Position numbers and translations under genes: made by a program. A DNA stretch of 32,884 nt from a virus: positions 1-32,884 of the IMG/VR virus record IMGVR_UViG_3300035670_000831; one strand, 5' to 3'. The notes under the pieces were generated by a model. That model was not told where the DNA came from. It made no database searches and saw only the letters and a program-made list of their open reading frames with translations. Below, piece after piece: positions 1 to 7,709 of this stretch. The number at the start of each line of letters is the position of its first letter. Position 1 is the first letter of the stretch.

Positions 1-1704
1 GGGATAAAGCCAACAAATGACCAGTTAAGAGATTTAATTGCATTAAATAGCGAGGCAAGATTAAAGCTTGAAATTTTAAATGAAAAAAATGCTGGATTGA
101 CAAAAGTCTATACTGAGCAAATTATCGAACAGCGGAAACTTGCAGAAGAACAAAGAAGATATGACGCTCAAACGAATGAGCGACTAAAGACGGATCAACA
201 TCTAATCGCAGCTCAAATGAGATTGGCAGAAGCTGATAAGGCGGTTGCTAAGGCACAAGATGAATTGACTAAAGGCTATGAGGTAGCACTTCCAGCAATT
301 CAAAAAGCTCAAGAGTATCAAAGAAGTTTGGCAATGACTGAGCAAGAGGCAACCGATGCACTTAAAGCACAATTAGAAATACAAAAAGAATATGATGATC
401 TTTTGCTCAATACCTCCACTCTATCAGCTCATGAAAAATCAATCCTACAAAAAGAAAGAGAATTGAGCATTGAAAAGAGACTTGCAGATCAACATGGTAA
501 GACCAGCAAAGAAATTCAAGCGCTGACTAAAGTTATTGAAGATGAGAATAAGGCTAGATCAGCCGGCGATTTGCTCCAGCTAAAAGAAATCAAAAATCAA
601 CAAGAGATCGAGCAAATAAAAAGGGCTGAGGCTGACCGCTTAAAGAGTGAGCAAAAGGCCAGATCAGACGCGCTCAAGGCAAGACAAATGCAAGTGATAT
701 CGGAGCAATCCCAAATCAATGCACTTGAAATTCAATTGACCAAATCCGGCCTTGATGAGCAAATAGCACTTGCTGAAAACAACTATAAAACAGCTCAGCA
801 ATTAAATAAAAACAATAAAAATCAATTGTTGATTGCTGAAAAACAATATCAGCTAGCAATCAAGGATATCAATGATCAACAGTTGGCGCAGGAGCAGGCC
901 AAAGTTGCAGAGCAAGCAAGGATCAATCAAGAATTAATCAGCCAACAAATCGCACATGAAGAAGCAACATATCAAGCAAGCATTCAATATCAACAAAAAC
1001 AACAAGAGTTAAGAGATAAGATTGCAATTCTAGATATTGAAGCTGGCAAAGATGCACATCAAAAACAACTCGATTTATTGGCAAAAAATCAAGAGATTGA
1101 ATTGAGATCAGTTGAGAATAATGATCTCGCCAAAGCTGAAATTCAAAAAAGATACGCAAATGAAAGAGTGAAGGTTGAAGATTATGCAGCGTCTCAAATG
1201 GGAGAGATGGCAATGGCCACCACTCAAGCATTTGCTGCATCGGTAGCAGGCGCAATCATGGGAGCACAATCAATGCAAGAGGCTATCAAATCAACTCTTG
1301 AAGGATTGGCACAAGAGGCAATCACCAGATCAATCTTCGCAACTGCAATGGGCTTTTCTGCTTTGGCTTTAGGTCCTATCGGTGGCGTGTCTGCTAGTCA
1401 GTATTTCAAATCAGCCGCTTTATTTGCTGGCGTTGGTGCCGTTGCTGGCATCTCATCAAAGGCTATGGGAGGCGGTGGAAGTGGTGGCGGTGGATCTGCC
1501 TCAAGTGTCTCCCCCACTGGTCTTGCTCAAACTCAAGCACCATCAAGACCAGAAGCAAGTAAAGCCGAACCTATGATTTTTAATATTAACCTTGGCGGTA
1601 GTGTGATCTATGATACAAAGGCCGCCGCCGAGCGTGCATTTGCTGACAAAATTGTAAGAACCATCAATAACGGTGGTAGAGGAATGGTAAGATTAAATGC
1701 CTAG
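1..1704 (+). CDS. Tail tape measure protein, C-terminal part (5' end outside window)
   Basis: The frame is open from base 1, so this is the end of a longer gene; 567 residues are visible. The first ~370 residues are rich in Gln, Glu, Lys and Ala in long amphipathic runs, typical of the coiled-coil rod that sets tail length. A hydrophobic Ala/Gly/Met-rich segment follows (coded at about 1200-1470), then a Gly/Ser linker at about 1470-1510 and a compact end containing NINLGGSVIYD. This order of rod, membrane-active-like segment, Gly linker and conserved tail matches lambdoid-type tape measures. In the tail it would act as ruler, and it may help DNA enter the cell. The TTG at 97 is only an internal codon. 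The stop overlaps the next start by 8 nt, suggesting translational coupling into the tail-tip genes. Confidence 0.88.
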   Translation, partial: GIKPTNDQLRDLIALNSEARLKLEILNEKNAGLTKVYTEQIIEQRKLAEEQRRYDAQTNERLKTDQHLIAAQMRLAEADKAVAKAQDELTKGYEVALPAIQKAQEYQRSLAMTEQEATDALKAQLEIQKEYDDLLLNTSTLSAHEKSILQKERELSIEKRLADQHGKTSKEIQALTKVIEDENKARSAGDLLQLKEIKNQQEIEQIKRAEADRLKSEQKARSDALKARQMQVISEQSQINALEIQLTKSGLDEQIALAENNYKTAQQLNKNNKNQLLIAEKQYQLAIKDINDQQLAQEQAKVAEQARINQELISQQIAHEEATYQASIQYQQKQQELRDKIAILDIEAGKDAHQKQLDLLAKNQEIELRSVENNDLAKAEIQKRYANERVKVEDYAASQMGEMAMATTQAFAASVAGAIMGAQSMQEAIKSTLEGLAQEAITRSIFATAMGFSALALGPIGGVSASQYFKSAALFAGVGAVAGISSKAMGGGGSGGGGSASSVSPTGLAQTQAPSRPEASKAEPMIFNINLGGSVIYDTKAAAERAFADKIVRTINNGGRGMVRLNA

Positions 1705-2878
1705 AAATGAATTTGCTCCTAATTTTTGCTTGATGACTGATTTTGATGCAAGGCCTTTCACTGGCACATTGTACACAGCAGAAGGACAAAACATCAGCTT
1801 GCCATCAGCATCTCAGATTGTTTTTGATAATCCTATTCAGTTTCTAAACGGTCAAGGGATGAGCTCAAGCTATTCCCTCAAACACGATTTAGAAGCTGAT
1901 AAAGGTGGCACATTTACCATCTCAATTGACTCACAAGACCGGATCAAGTGGCTAGCGTCTCCAGGTGTCAATATGGATATCACAACTGACGCCGGCGGTG
2001 GTCAGATTTGGGGATTGAATTTCGATTATTATGAGATGATTTCAACTGAGCCGGCTATCTTCCCAAATGACTGGCAAAGGGGGAATTTGGTTTTATGGCA
2101 AAGTGGCAATGTAAATTATGGTAAAATAAATTATTCCGGAGCTGGTACGGTCTCGCCGTCTTTATATCCAGCCTTTCCATTTGCTCAAGATATGGTCTCC
2201 CTATTGTCTGTTAGATCTGGCAATGGTCAATACTGCTTACAATCAAGAGATGAATTCTATTTTGCACAAGCTCATCAATGGATTTTGCGAGATGATGGTC
2301 ATGTTGTCAGAATGTCAAGTTTTACAAATCCTTCCTTTTCATGGGTAGATACTGCATTTAGAGACCGGCTTGGCTTTAGTGGAAATGAGCAATGGATTTC
2401 TCTTTATGGAAGAAAGGCTTTAATCGCTGATCATGTGATGCCTGGCGTTTTATATCCATCAAGACCAGTGCAAGATCATCATATTTCTTTTGATCGAGTC
2501 AGTGAATATCAACGCAAAATTGGCGGCGGATTTACATCCAACTTCATTGGGAATTATGTTAAATCAAATCTCAGCTTTCATTTAGATGCATATGCAGACA
2601 TCCAGAATGATTATCGTTTCTTTAGCGATACCTTGGGAGTTTATTTCTATAAAGGCGCTAAGATCAATTTCTTTCAAGGTGTTGGAGATCCTAGACTAGC
2701 AAGAATAACAAATGATATCACCTCATCAAATCCGGCCTATTCGCTCACTCATACAAGTGAAAACAACGGAGATCAAGGTGTTATTCGTGGCACAATCACA
2801 AACATCACTTCTGAGTTGTCTTATGACGGAATGATTAGGCGAAGAGTGCCAATCACAATGGAGATTGAACATGACTAA
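1697..2878 (+). CDS. Tail-tip structural protein (distal-tail-like position)
   Basis: This 393-residue protein follows the tape measure directly, with its ATG overlapping that gene's stop by 8 nt. The sequence is mixed and beta-rich, with many aromatic residues and no predicted membrane segment or catalytic motif that I recognise. The C-terminal third includes FYKGAKINFFQG and ends in an alternating strand-like stretch (VPITMEIEHD), compatible with a distal tail or baseplate beta-sandwich. Gene order (tape measure, this gene, two further small tail proteins, large hub) is the usual siphovirus tail-tip order. The role is therefore inferred from position; no family was recognised with certainty. 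Confidence 0.6.
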   Translation: MPRNEFAPNFCLMTDFDARPFTGTLYTAEGQNISLPSASQIVFDNPIQFLNGQGMSSSYSLKHDLEADKGGTFTISIDSQDRIKWLASPGVNMDITTDAGGGQIWGLNFDYYEMISTEPAIFPNDWQRGNLVLWQSGNVNYGKINYSGAGTVSPSLYPAFPFAQDMVSLLSVRSGNGQYCLQSRDEFYFAQAHQWILRDDGHVVRMSSFTNPSFSWVDTAFRDRLGFSGNEQWISLYGRKALIADHVMPGVLYPSRPVQDHHISFDRVSEYQRKIGGGFTSNFIGNYVKSNLSFHLDAYADIQNDYRFFSDTLGVYFYKGAKINFFQGVGDPRLARITNDITSSNPAYSLTHTSENNGDQGVIRGTITNITSELSYDGMIRRRVPITMEIEHD

Positions 2879-3938
2879 CTCAATCCTTGATCCGATTATT
2901 TCGCTTGATCCTTTTGTCTATGTATCTGGAAGAGAGATCTCAAATGATGCTGCTGCATTGGCCAATATTGGCAAGATGCAAAACTTTTTACACGCCAATT
3001 ATGGTGCTGGTGTAGTCATTGAACAAAACTTTGATGATGGTGTATTTTACTATAATTCGGCATCCCCAAAACTTGCGTGTTTTTGGCGTATTCCAGTTGT
3101 TAGCGTTAATCATAAAACTTTTAGAGTTAATATTAACGCACGCGCTGACACTGGATTGAATTTTGTGTCAATTAAATTCACTGCTGGAGCAAGCAACAAC
3201 ACTTTATCATTTACGCTTACCCCGAGCGTAACGGCTTGGTATTCTGGCAATGCAACACTAGCCAGCATCAGCAATTCAACGCAGTATATTGATGTTGAAT
3301 TAACCGTATCGGGACATCTTCAAGTGAATTCGATTTGCGTTGAAACATTGCCTTTATCATCAGTTGGTGATGGTGCAGTCTATCAGCCAAATGGATCAGA
3401 TTATTTCTATCCGGTAGGAGATACCACGCTTGAAAGTGATAAGCCTTTATCATCAGCCAAAGGAAGACAACTATTAAGCAATCTCCGTTTATTGCAGAAG
3501 AGACCTAGATCTTTATTTTGTGCATCTGGGATTGATGTGAATGCAGACGGCGGGACAACAAATTCATTTAATACCGGCTCAATTCATCCTCAAAAAACTT
3601 TCACTTATCAAGATTTAATCGCTATGGTTGCCAATATTCCAAAGTGGGAAGGCTCAACAACACTGGGATTAAATCTGACAATCCATCTCTATGTTGTTAA
3701 TCCTTCAGCGTATGATTATGTATTTTTCATATGGTCCGGAAAAGTGACGGTATCAGCAGGAGAAACGGGAAAGTGGCTTGTTATCACTGGAAGATATCCG
3801 GCTGATTTCGGTGCGTTTCTTATTGATTTAACCTATCAATTAACTGCATTTAGAGTAAATCCCAAATTATCAGCAGACATCTTAAATCCAACATTAATTT
3901 CATCTCCAATCAAATCAATTTCCATGTGGGGATCATAA
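2871..3938 (+). CDS. Tail-tip structural protein, beta-rich, unknown family
   Basis: A 355-residue protein. A TTG six bases further upstream is possible, but the ATG at 2871 has a GGAG element about 9 nt upstream and gives the same 8-nt overlap with the preceding stop as at the previous gene junction. The sequence is rich in Ser, Thr, Asn and Val, with strand-like alternation, e.g. FRVNINARAD and TLSFTLTPSV at about residues 87-120. That suggests one or more carbohydrate-binding or jelly-roll-like beta domains. There is no signal peptide, membrane segment or catalytic signature. Position between the probable distal-tail and hub genes implies a tail-tip or baseplate part. I do not recognise the family. 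Confidence 0.55.
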   Translation: MTNSILDPIISLDPFVYVSGREISNDAAALANIGKMQNFLHANYGAGVVIEQNFDDGVFYYNSASPKLACFWRIPVVSVNHKTFRVNINARADTGLNFVSIKFTAGASNNTLSFTLTPSVTAWYSGNATLASISNSTQYIDVELTVSGHLQVNSICVETLPLSSVGDGAVYQPNGSDYFYPVGDTTLESDKPLSSAKGRQLLSNLRLLQKRPRSLFCASGIDVNADGGTTNSFNTGSIHPQKTFTYQDLIAMVANIPKWEGSTTLGLNLTIHLYVVNPSAYDYVFFIWSGKVTVSAGETGKWLVITGRYPADFGAFLIDLTYQLTAFRVNPKLSADILNPTLISSPIKSISMWGS

Positions 3939-4555
3939 TGGCTTTCATATCTCAAACAACAAGAAAAGCGCCGCTAGATCAAGAAGTTGGCATCACTCAG
4001 CCAGTACTTGGCGCAACGATTTCACAAATCGCCAACGGCTTAAATCATTTGGCATTTGCCAAAGGCAGAAGATCAGCGATAGCGTACACTTCAAGAGATA
4101 ATCCTCACTCTTGGAATTATAATCAAGCACATGTTTTATCTGATATAACCGAGCTAAGACATATTCCAAAGGGAAATCAAACTTATATCCACCTGCATCA
4201 ATCATCAAAAACTTGCGAGCATATCGGATTTATATTGAGATATGCATCAAGCGGTCAGCCTATTTCTATCACAATTTCACTGGTTAGAAATCCAACAACA
4301 ACTCAAGACATTATTGACAATGGTTGTGTTTTGTCAGATGGAAATGGTGAATTGGTCATATTGCCTGGATTTAAATCAGCAGTTGTTTCAAGCTCAATAG
4401 ATACTACTGGCTCATCAATCGTTCAAACTGACTTCTCAAGGCCTTTGTTTTTACCTAGTGCATATCGTGGCGAATTGCTAGCTTTAAAAATCGCTTGTGT
4501 TGATTGTAAGTTAGATATGATAGGATCTTATGAGCTTTACAAGGAGCAAGTTTAA
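3938..4555 (+). CDS. Small tail-tip protein, unknown family
   Basis: A 205-residue protein whose ATG shares its A with the previous TAA stop (TAATG). A GTG four codons upstream is in frame, but the ATG is better placed relative to the GGGG tract at 3928-3931. Beta-rich with no membrane segment; it contains a central strand-like block (IGFILRYASS, ISITISLVRN at about residues 96-118). Its own stop again forms TAATG with the hub gene. It lies in the tail-tip series and is probably a structural or assembly component there; no family recognised. Confidence 0.55.
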   Translation: MAFISQTTRKAPLDQEVGITQPVLGATISQIANGLNHLAFAKGRRSAIAYTSRDNPHSWNYNQAHVLSDITELRHIPKGNQTYIHLHQSSKTCEHIGFILRYASSGQPISITISLVRNPTTTQDIIDNGCVLSDGNGELVILPGFKSAVVSSSIDTTGSSIVQTDFSRPLFLPSAYRGELLALKIACVDCKLDMIGSYELYKEQV

Positions 4556-7176
4556 TGAGTACCAAACTAGAAGATGAGCAGGGGTATCGAGTCTTTGGCT
4601 TAGAAATACAAGGCCTAATGACTCGGTTTTATATGGGATATAATCCATTTCCCACTTCATCGCTTTATGATCTTCAATATACCGATCTAGACTGCATCCA
4701 GTCAATTTCACCATATCAAGCCAGTATAGAGCCATCTGGAGGAGTGGCAACATATCAGCCAATTTCAATATCTTTGGCTATGGATAGAATGAGAGGATCA
4801 AGCGTTGATCCACATGTGATTTTTAGCCGTCTATCAAGATCAAGCTCCATTTGGAATGGTCAGCTTGTCGCCAATGTTTTGCGATCAGATGATACTCCCG
4901 ATCTGGTGGTTGATAGTGATCCATCGATTTGGTACCCACATCTTTTGCATATAGGATCAGAAAGTTTTTATTGCACTGGTCAATCAGAAGATGCTGGCAT
5001 CTATACAATCACGACAACGCACCGGATGGGATTTAGGCAACAACATCAAATCTATCTCGGGGGCACTGATACGCCAATTGTATCAAGCGAGCTAGTATCT
5101 TGGAGAGGCAGGCAGGCCAAAGTTTACGCTTGTGCAGTCGATCAGAACGGCCAAACTTGGGATAATCAAATTATTTTTCAGGGTATTATTGAAAGCTCCC
5201 CAACAATAGAAGGCCTAAACTCAATCACTATTTCAATTCTTCCTATCATCTCCATGCTAGACAATAAGGTCTCATCTGGCACTCAGAAAACTAAATTGGC
5301 TTATGGGATGCACTATTATGGAGATATAAGAAATCAGATCAACAATTTGATTTATCGCTATCCCAACGCGTCTGCTTATGGATATAATCCGATTGATCTA
5401 GGATCAGGCCTAAAGACTCATGATGAAACAATTGATTTGATAAATACCTACGGCAATTCAATTGCAGAAAAGTTTTCAATCATCAAGAGAAGCGGCCGAT
5501 ATATGCTCAGACTGGCAGAAGATGCAACGAATGCAAATCTTGTGTTTTCTGATAATGCTGATCTCTTAATTCAAGCTAGCAATGAAACTTATGCATTTGA
5601 TGTGCCATTGCCTTTCATTGCAGAAGATCCACAAGCTCAATCGTTTGGCATCAGCTTTTTAGGCTCACTTGCACCAATTCGAGAGAAGGTAGACGATAAG
5701 ACTTATCAAGCGGATTTAGGCTTGAAATTTACTGTCACCGAATTCCCTTATGGAATAGGCCAGCCTGCATTTTATGATATTAAGGGATTTGCTTTAGGCT
5801 GGAGAGATAGAGATGAATATCATATCTTAATACAAGACTCTCTAGGTCTACCAACTGAAGCAGATGGCAATCAGTACGCTATTCAGATCAAGATCGGCGA
5901 TCAAGTCATGAATGCACTGGCCACTCATGAACAAGATTTAGGCAATGCATTCTTAGTTTATCTAGATAGAAATGCGGATGAAAATAGAAGACTTCCACCA
6001 TTCGGAGATTTTCTAGGAGAAGCGTCACCAGTTGAGATTTCTAAAGGCATGATCATCACCAGAAGACCAGCCGGCGAAGTCATTTTACAACTGCTTGAAA
6101 GTGGTGGAGGTGGTGCAATCAATGGAAGTTATGACCTACAATTGACGGGATGCAATTTGAATTCAAGCATGATTGATGAGGAGTCATTTTTAAGCTTGAA
6201 TAGCGCATCAGGCATCACTGATTGGATGTTTTCTTTGCCAGCTGATGAGCTCACTTTGAGAGAGATACTTGATCCTATGCTCAAGACGGCTGGCGCTTGT
6301 ATCGTGATGAATAGGGATAGCTATAATCCTAAAATCTCTTTGATGCTGCTAGGACATGAGGCAGATGAAGATCAATTGTCTTTGTCAGATGATCACTTCT
6401 TAGTAAATAAGCCTCCATACTGGTCAAACTTTGAAGATATCGTCACTCAATTCAAATTCAATTATGACATGCATCAAGAAAATCCAACCTCAAGAATTGT
6501 CAACAATTATGACGCGATCAACCGGCTAGCAGGTGAGACCAAATCAATGGAATTGAATTTATATGGCATCACTAGCGACATTCTAGGGGGTACAAATGCA
6601 AGTGACTTTCTAGAGAATTTTCTTCCAACTTATGCAAGACTCTTCAGGCTATATGGTCAAGCCGTCAGAATGTGGCATCTATCCATCGGCACTGGCAAGG
6701 CGTTGACTTTAGATGTTGGTGGATATCTAAGAATAACAAGCCGATTTTTAAAGGGATATTCAGACGCTTATGGAGTGGCAAATAAAGTGGCTATGATACA
6801 AGAAATCAGTATTGACCTTATGGGGGAAGGTGCAGATTTAAAGCTTGTACACTTGGGGGATTCATCGCCATCTTGGAATGCGTCTGCTAAAGTGAAAACA
6901 ATCATCAATTCAACCACTTTAGAGATTGAGACTGCATTTTATTCAGATGCTGATATAAATTATTTTCAAGTTGGGGATGTGATAAGCTATAGCATGTCAG
7001 GATCTGATGACACGATATCGACAAAAACAATAAGCGCAATCAGTGGCAATCAGATCACTTTTACATCAAATCATGGCGCTAGTGTTGGCGGTGTCATCCA
7101 GCCTGCAACCTTTTCCAGTGCACCGGCTCATCACACAAAAAGAGCTTATATAGATAGGAGTTTCATCTATGAGTGA
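4555..7176 (+). CDS. Large tail hub / baseplate protein
   Basis: At 873 residues this is the largest tail-tip protein, placed where siphophages encode the central hub that caps the tail and carries the fibres. The N-terminal ~250 residues are beta-rich and reminiscent of phage hub domains, with repeated strand patterns such as ITISILPIISMLD near residue 222. The C-terminal ~90 residues have the pattern of a small beta-barrel (VGDVISYSMSG near residue 810, then ISGNQITFTSNHG). No lysozyme or peptidase motif is seen. Coupled by TAATG to the gene before and by an 8-nt overlap to the small gene after. Assignment rests on size, order and general character. Confidence 0.65.
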   Translation: MSTKLEDEQGYRVFGLEIQGLMTRFYMGYNPFPTSSLYDLQYTDLDCIQSISPYQASIEPSGGVATYQPISISLAMDRMRGSSVDPHVIFSRLSRSSSIWNGQLVANVLRSDDTPDLVVDSDPSIWYPHLLHIGSESFYCTGQSEDAGIYTITTTHRMGFRQQHQIYLGGTDTPIVSSELVSWRGRQAKVYACAVDQNGQTWDNQIIFQGIIESSPTIEGLNSITISILPIISMLDNKVSSGTQKTKLAYGMHYYGDIRNQINNLIYRYPNASAYGYNPIDLGSGLKTHDETIDLINTYGNSIAEKFSIIKRSGRYMLRLAEDATNANLVFSDNADLLIQASNETYAFDVPLPFIAEDPQAQSFGISFLGSLAPIREKVDDKTYQADLGLKFTVTEFPYGIGQPAFYDIKGFALGWRDRDEYHILIQDSLGLPTEADGNQYAIQIKIGDQVMNALATHEQDLGNAFLVYLDRNADENRRLPPFGDFLGEASPVEISKGMIITRRPAGEVILQLLESGGGGAINGSYDLQLTGCNLNSSMIDEESFLSLNSASGITDWMFSLPADELTLREILDPMLKTAGACIVMNRDSYNPKISLMLLGHEADEDQLSLSDDHFLVNKPPYWSNFEDIVTQFKFNYDMHQENPTSRIVNNYDAINRLAGETKSMELNLYGITSDILGGTNASDFLENFLPTYARLFRLYGQAVRMWHLSIGTGKALTLDVGGYLRITSRFLKGYSDAYGVANKVAMIQEISIDLMGEGADLKLVHLGDSSPSWNASAKVKTIINSTTLEIETAFYSDADINYFQVGDVISYSMSGSDDTISTKTISAISGNQITFTSNHGASVGGVIQPATFSSAPAHHTKRAYIDRSFIYE

Positions 7177-7330
7177 AAAACCACAATTGACAATGCGATA
7201 TCTTGCCGATCTTATCGAGAGGCTTGAAGAGAGAATTGCTATTTTAGAGCAAAAGAATGACAATAAGAAGACTACTAAAAAAATTGTTATCATTGAAGAT
7301 CAACCTATCATTATAAAGAAGGCAAAATGA
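7169..7330 (+). CDS. Small coiled-coil protein (53 aa)
   Basis: A short gene wedged between the hub and the next structural gene, overlapping the hub stop by 8 nt (ATGAGTGA) and the next start by 4 nt (ATGA). An AGGAG tract lies at 7156-7160. The product begins MSEKPQLTMRYLADLIERL. It has a heptad-like helix over residues 10-30 (YLADLIERLEERIAILEQK), a Lys/Asn hinge, and a hydrophobic strand-like end (KIVIIEDQPIIIKKAK). The exact tiling between two real genes makes it a convincing small gene. It may be a trimerising adaptor or chaperone for the tail tip or fibre, but that is only a guess. Confidence 0.65.
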   Translation: MSEKPQLTMRYLADLIERLEERIAILEQKNDNKKTTKKIVIIEDQPIIIKKAK

Positions 7331-7707
7331 ACCGTCTCCAATACCAGATCCAAACCGGCGAATTTATCGCTTGTAAAAGTACATCAGCCAACGCATCCAC
7401 TGACTGGACCGATTTGAATTCTAGCGATTTCATTGATAGCACAACCGGATCAGCACTTGATGCAGATTTAGCGTTTTGTGATGTCAGTGTGTACAATCCA
7501 GGATCATCAACGGCTTTTTTAAAGCTAAGACCTCGCACCACTGCATCAGATAGCACAACCAATGAAATTTTTGTTTTAGCTGGTGGCGCTATTGATCTTC
7601 AATGTGGAGGCACAAAAGGCGGAGCAATCACAACTATCGCCTATAAAAAAGGCGCAAGCGGTGATGATTTAAAGTTGATTTGTGCATTTAATAGAAAGGT
7701 TGTTTAA
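7327..7707 (+). CDS. Small virion protein ahead of the tail fibre, unknown
   Basis: A 126-residue protein starting within the previous stop (ATGA) and ending 2 nt before the fibre start. It looks like a single small beta domain: a Ser/Thr/Asp-rich N-terminal half (ANASTDWTDLNSSDF), then VSVYNPGSSTAFLKLRP and IFVLAGGAIDL, a pattern seen in fibre-associated or virion decoration folds. No catalytic or membrane features. Position between hub and fibre suggests a fibre-attachment or baseplate accessory role (inference). Confidence 0.55.
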   Translation: MNRLQYQIQTGEFIACKSTSANASTDWTDLNSSDFIDSTTGSALDADLAFCDVSVYNPGSSTAFLKLRPRTTASDSTTNEIFVLAGGAIDLQCGGTKGGAITTIAYKKGASGDDLKLICAFNRKVV

Positions 7708-7709
7708 TC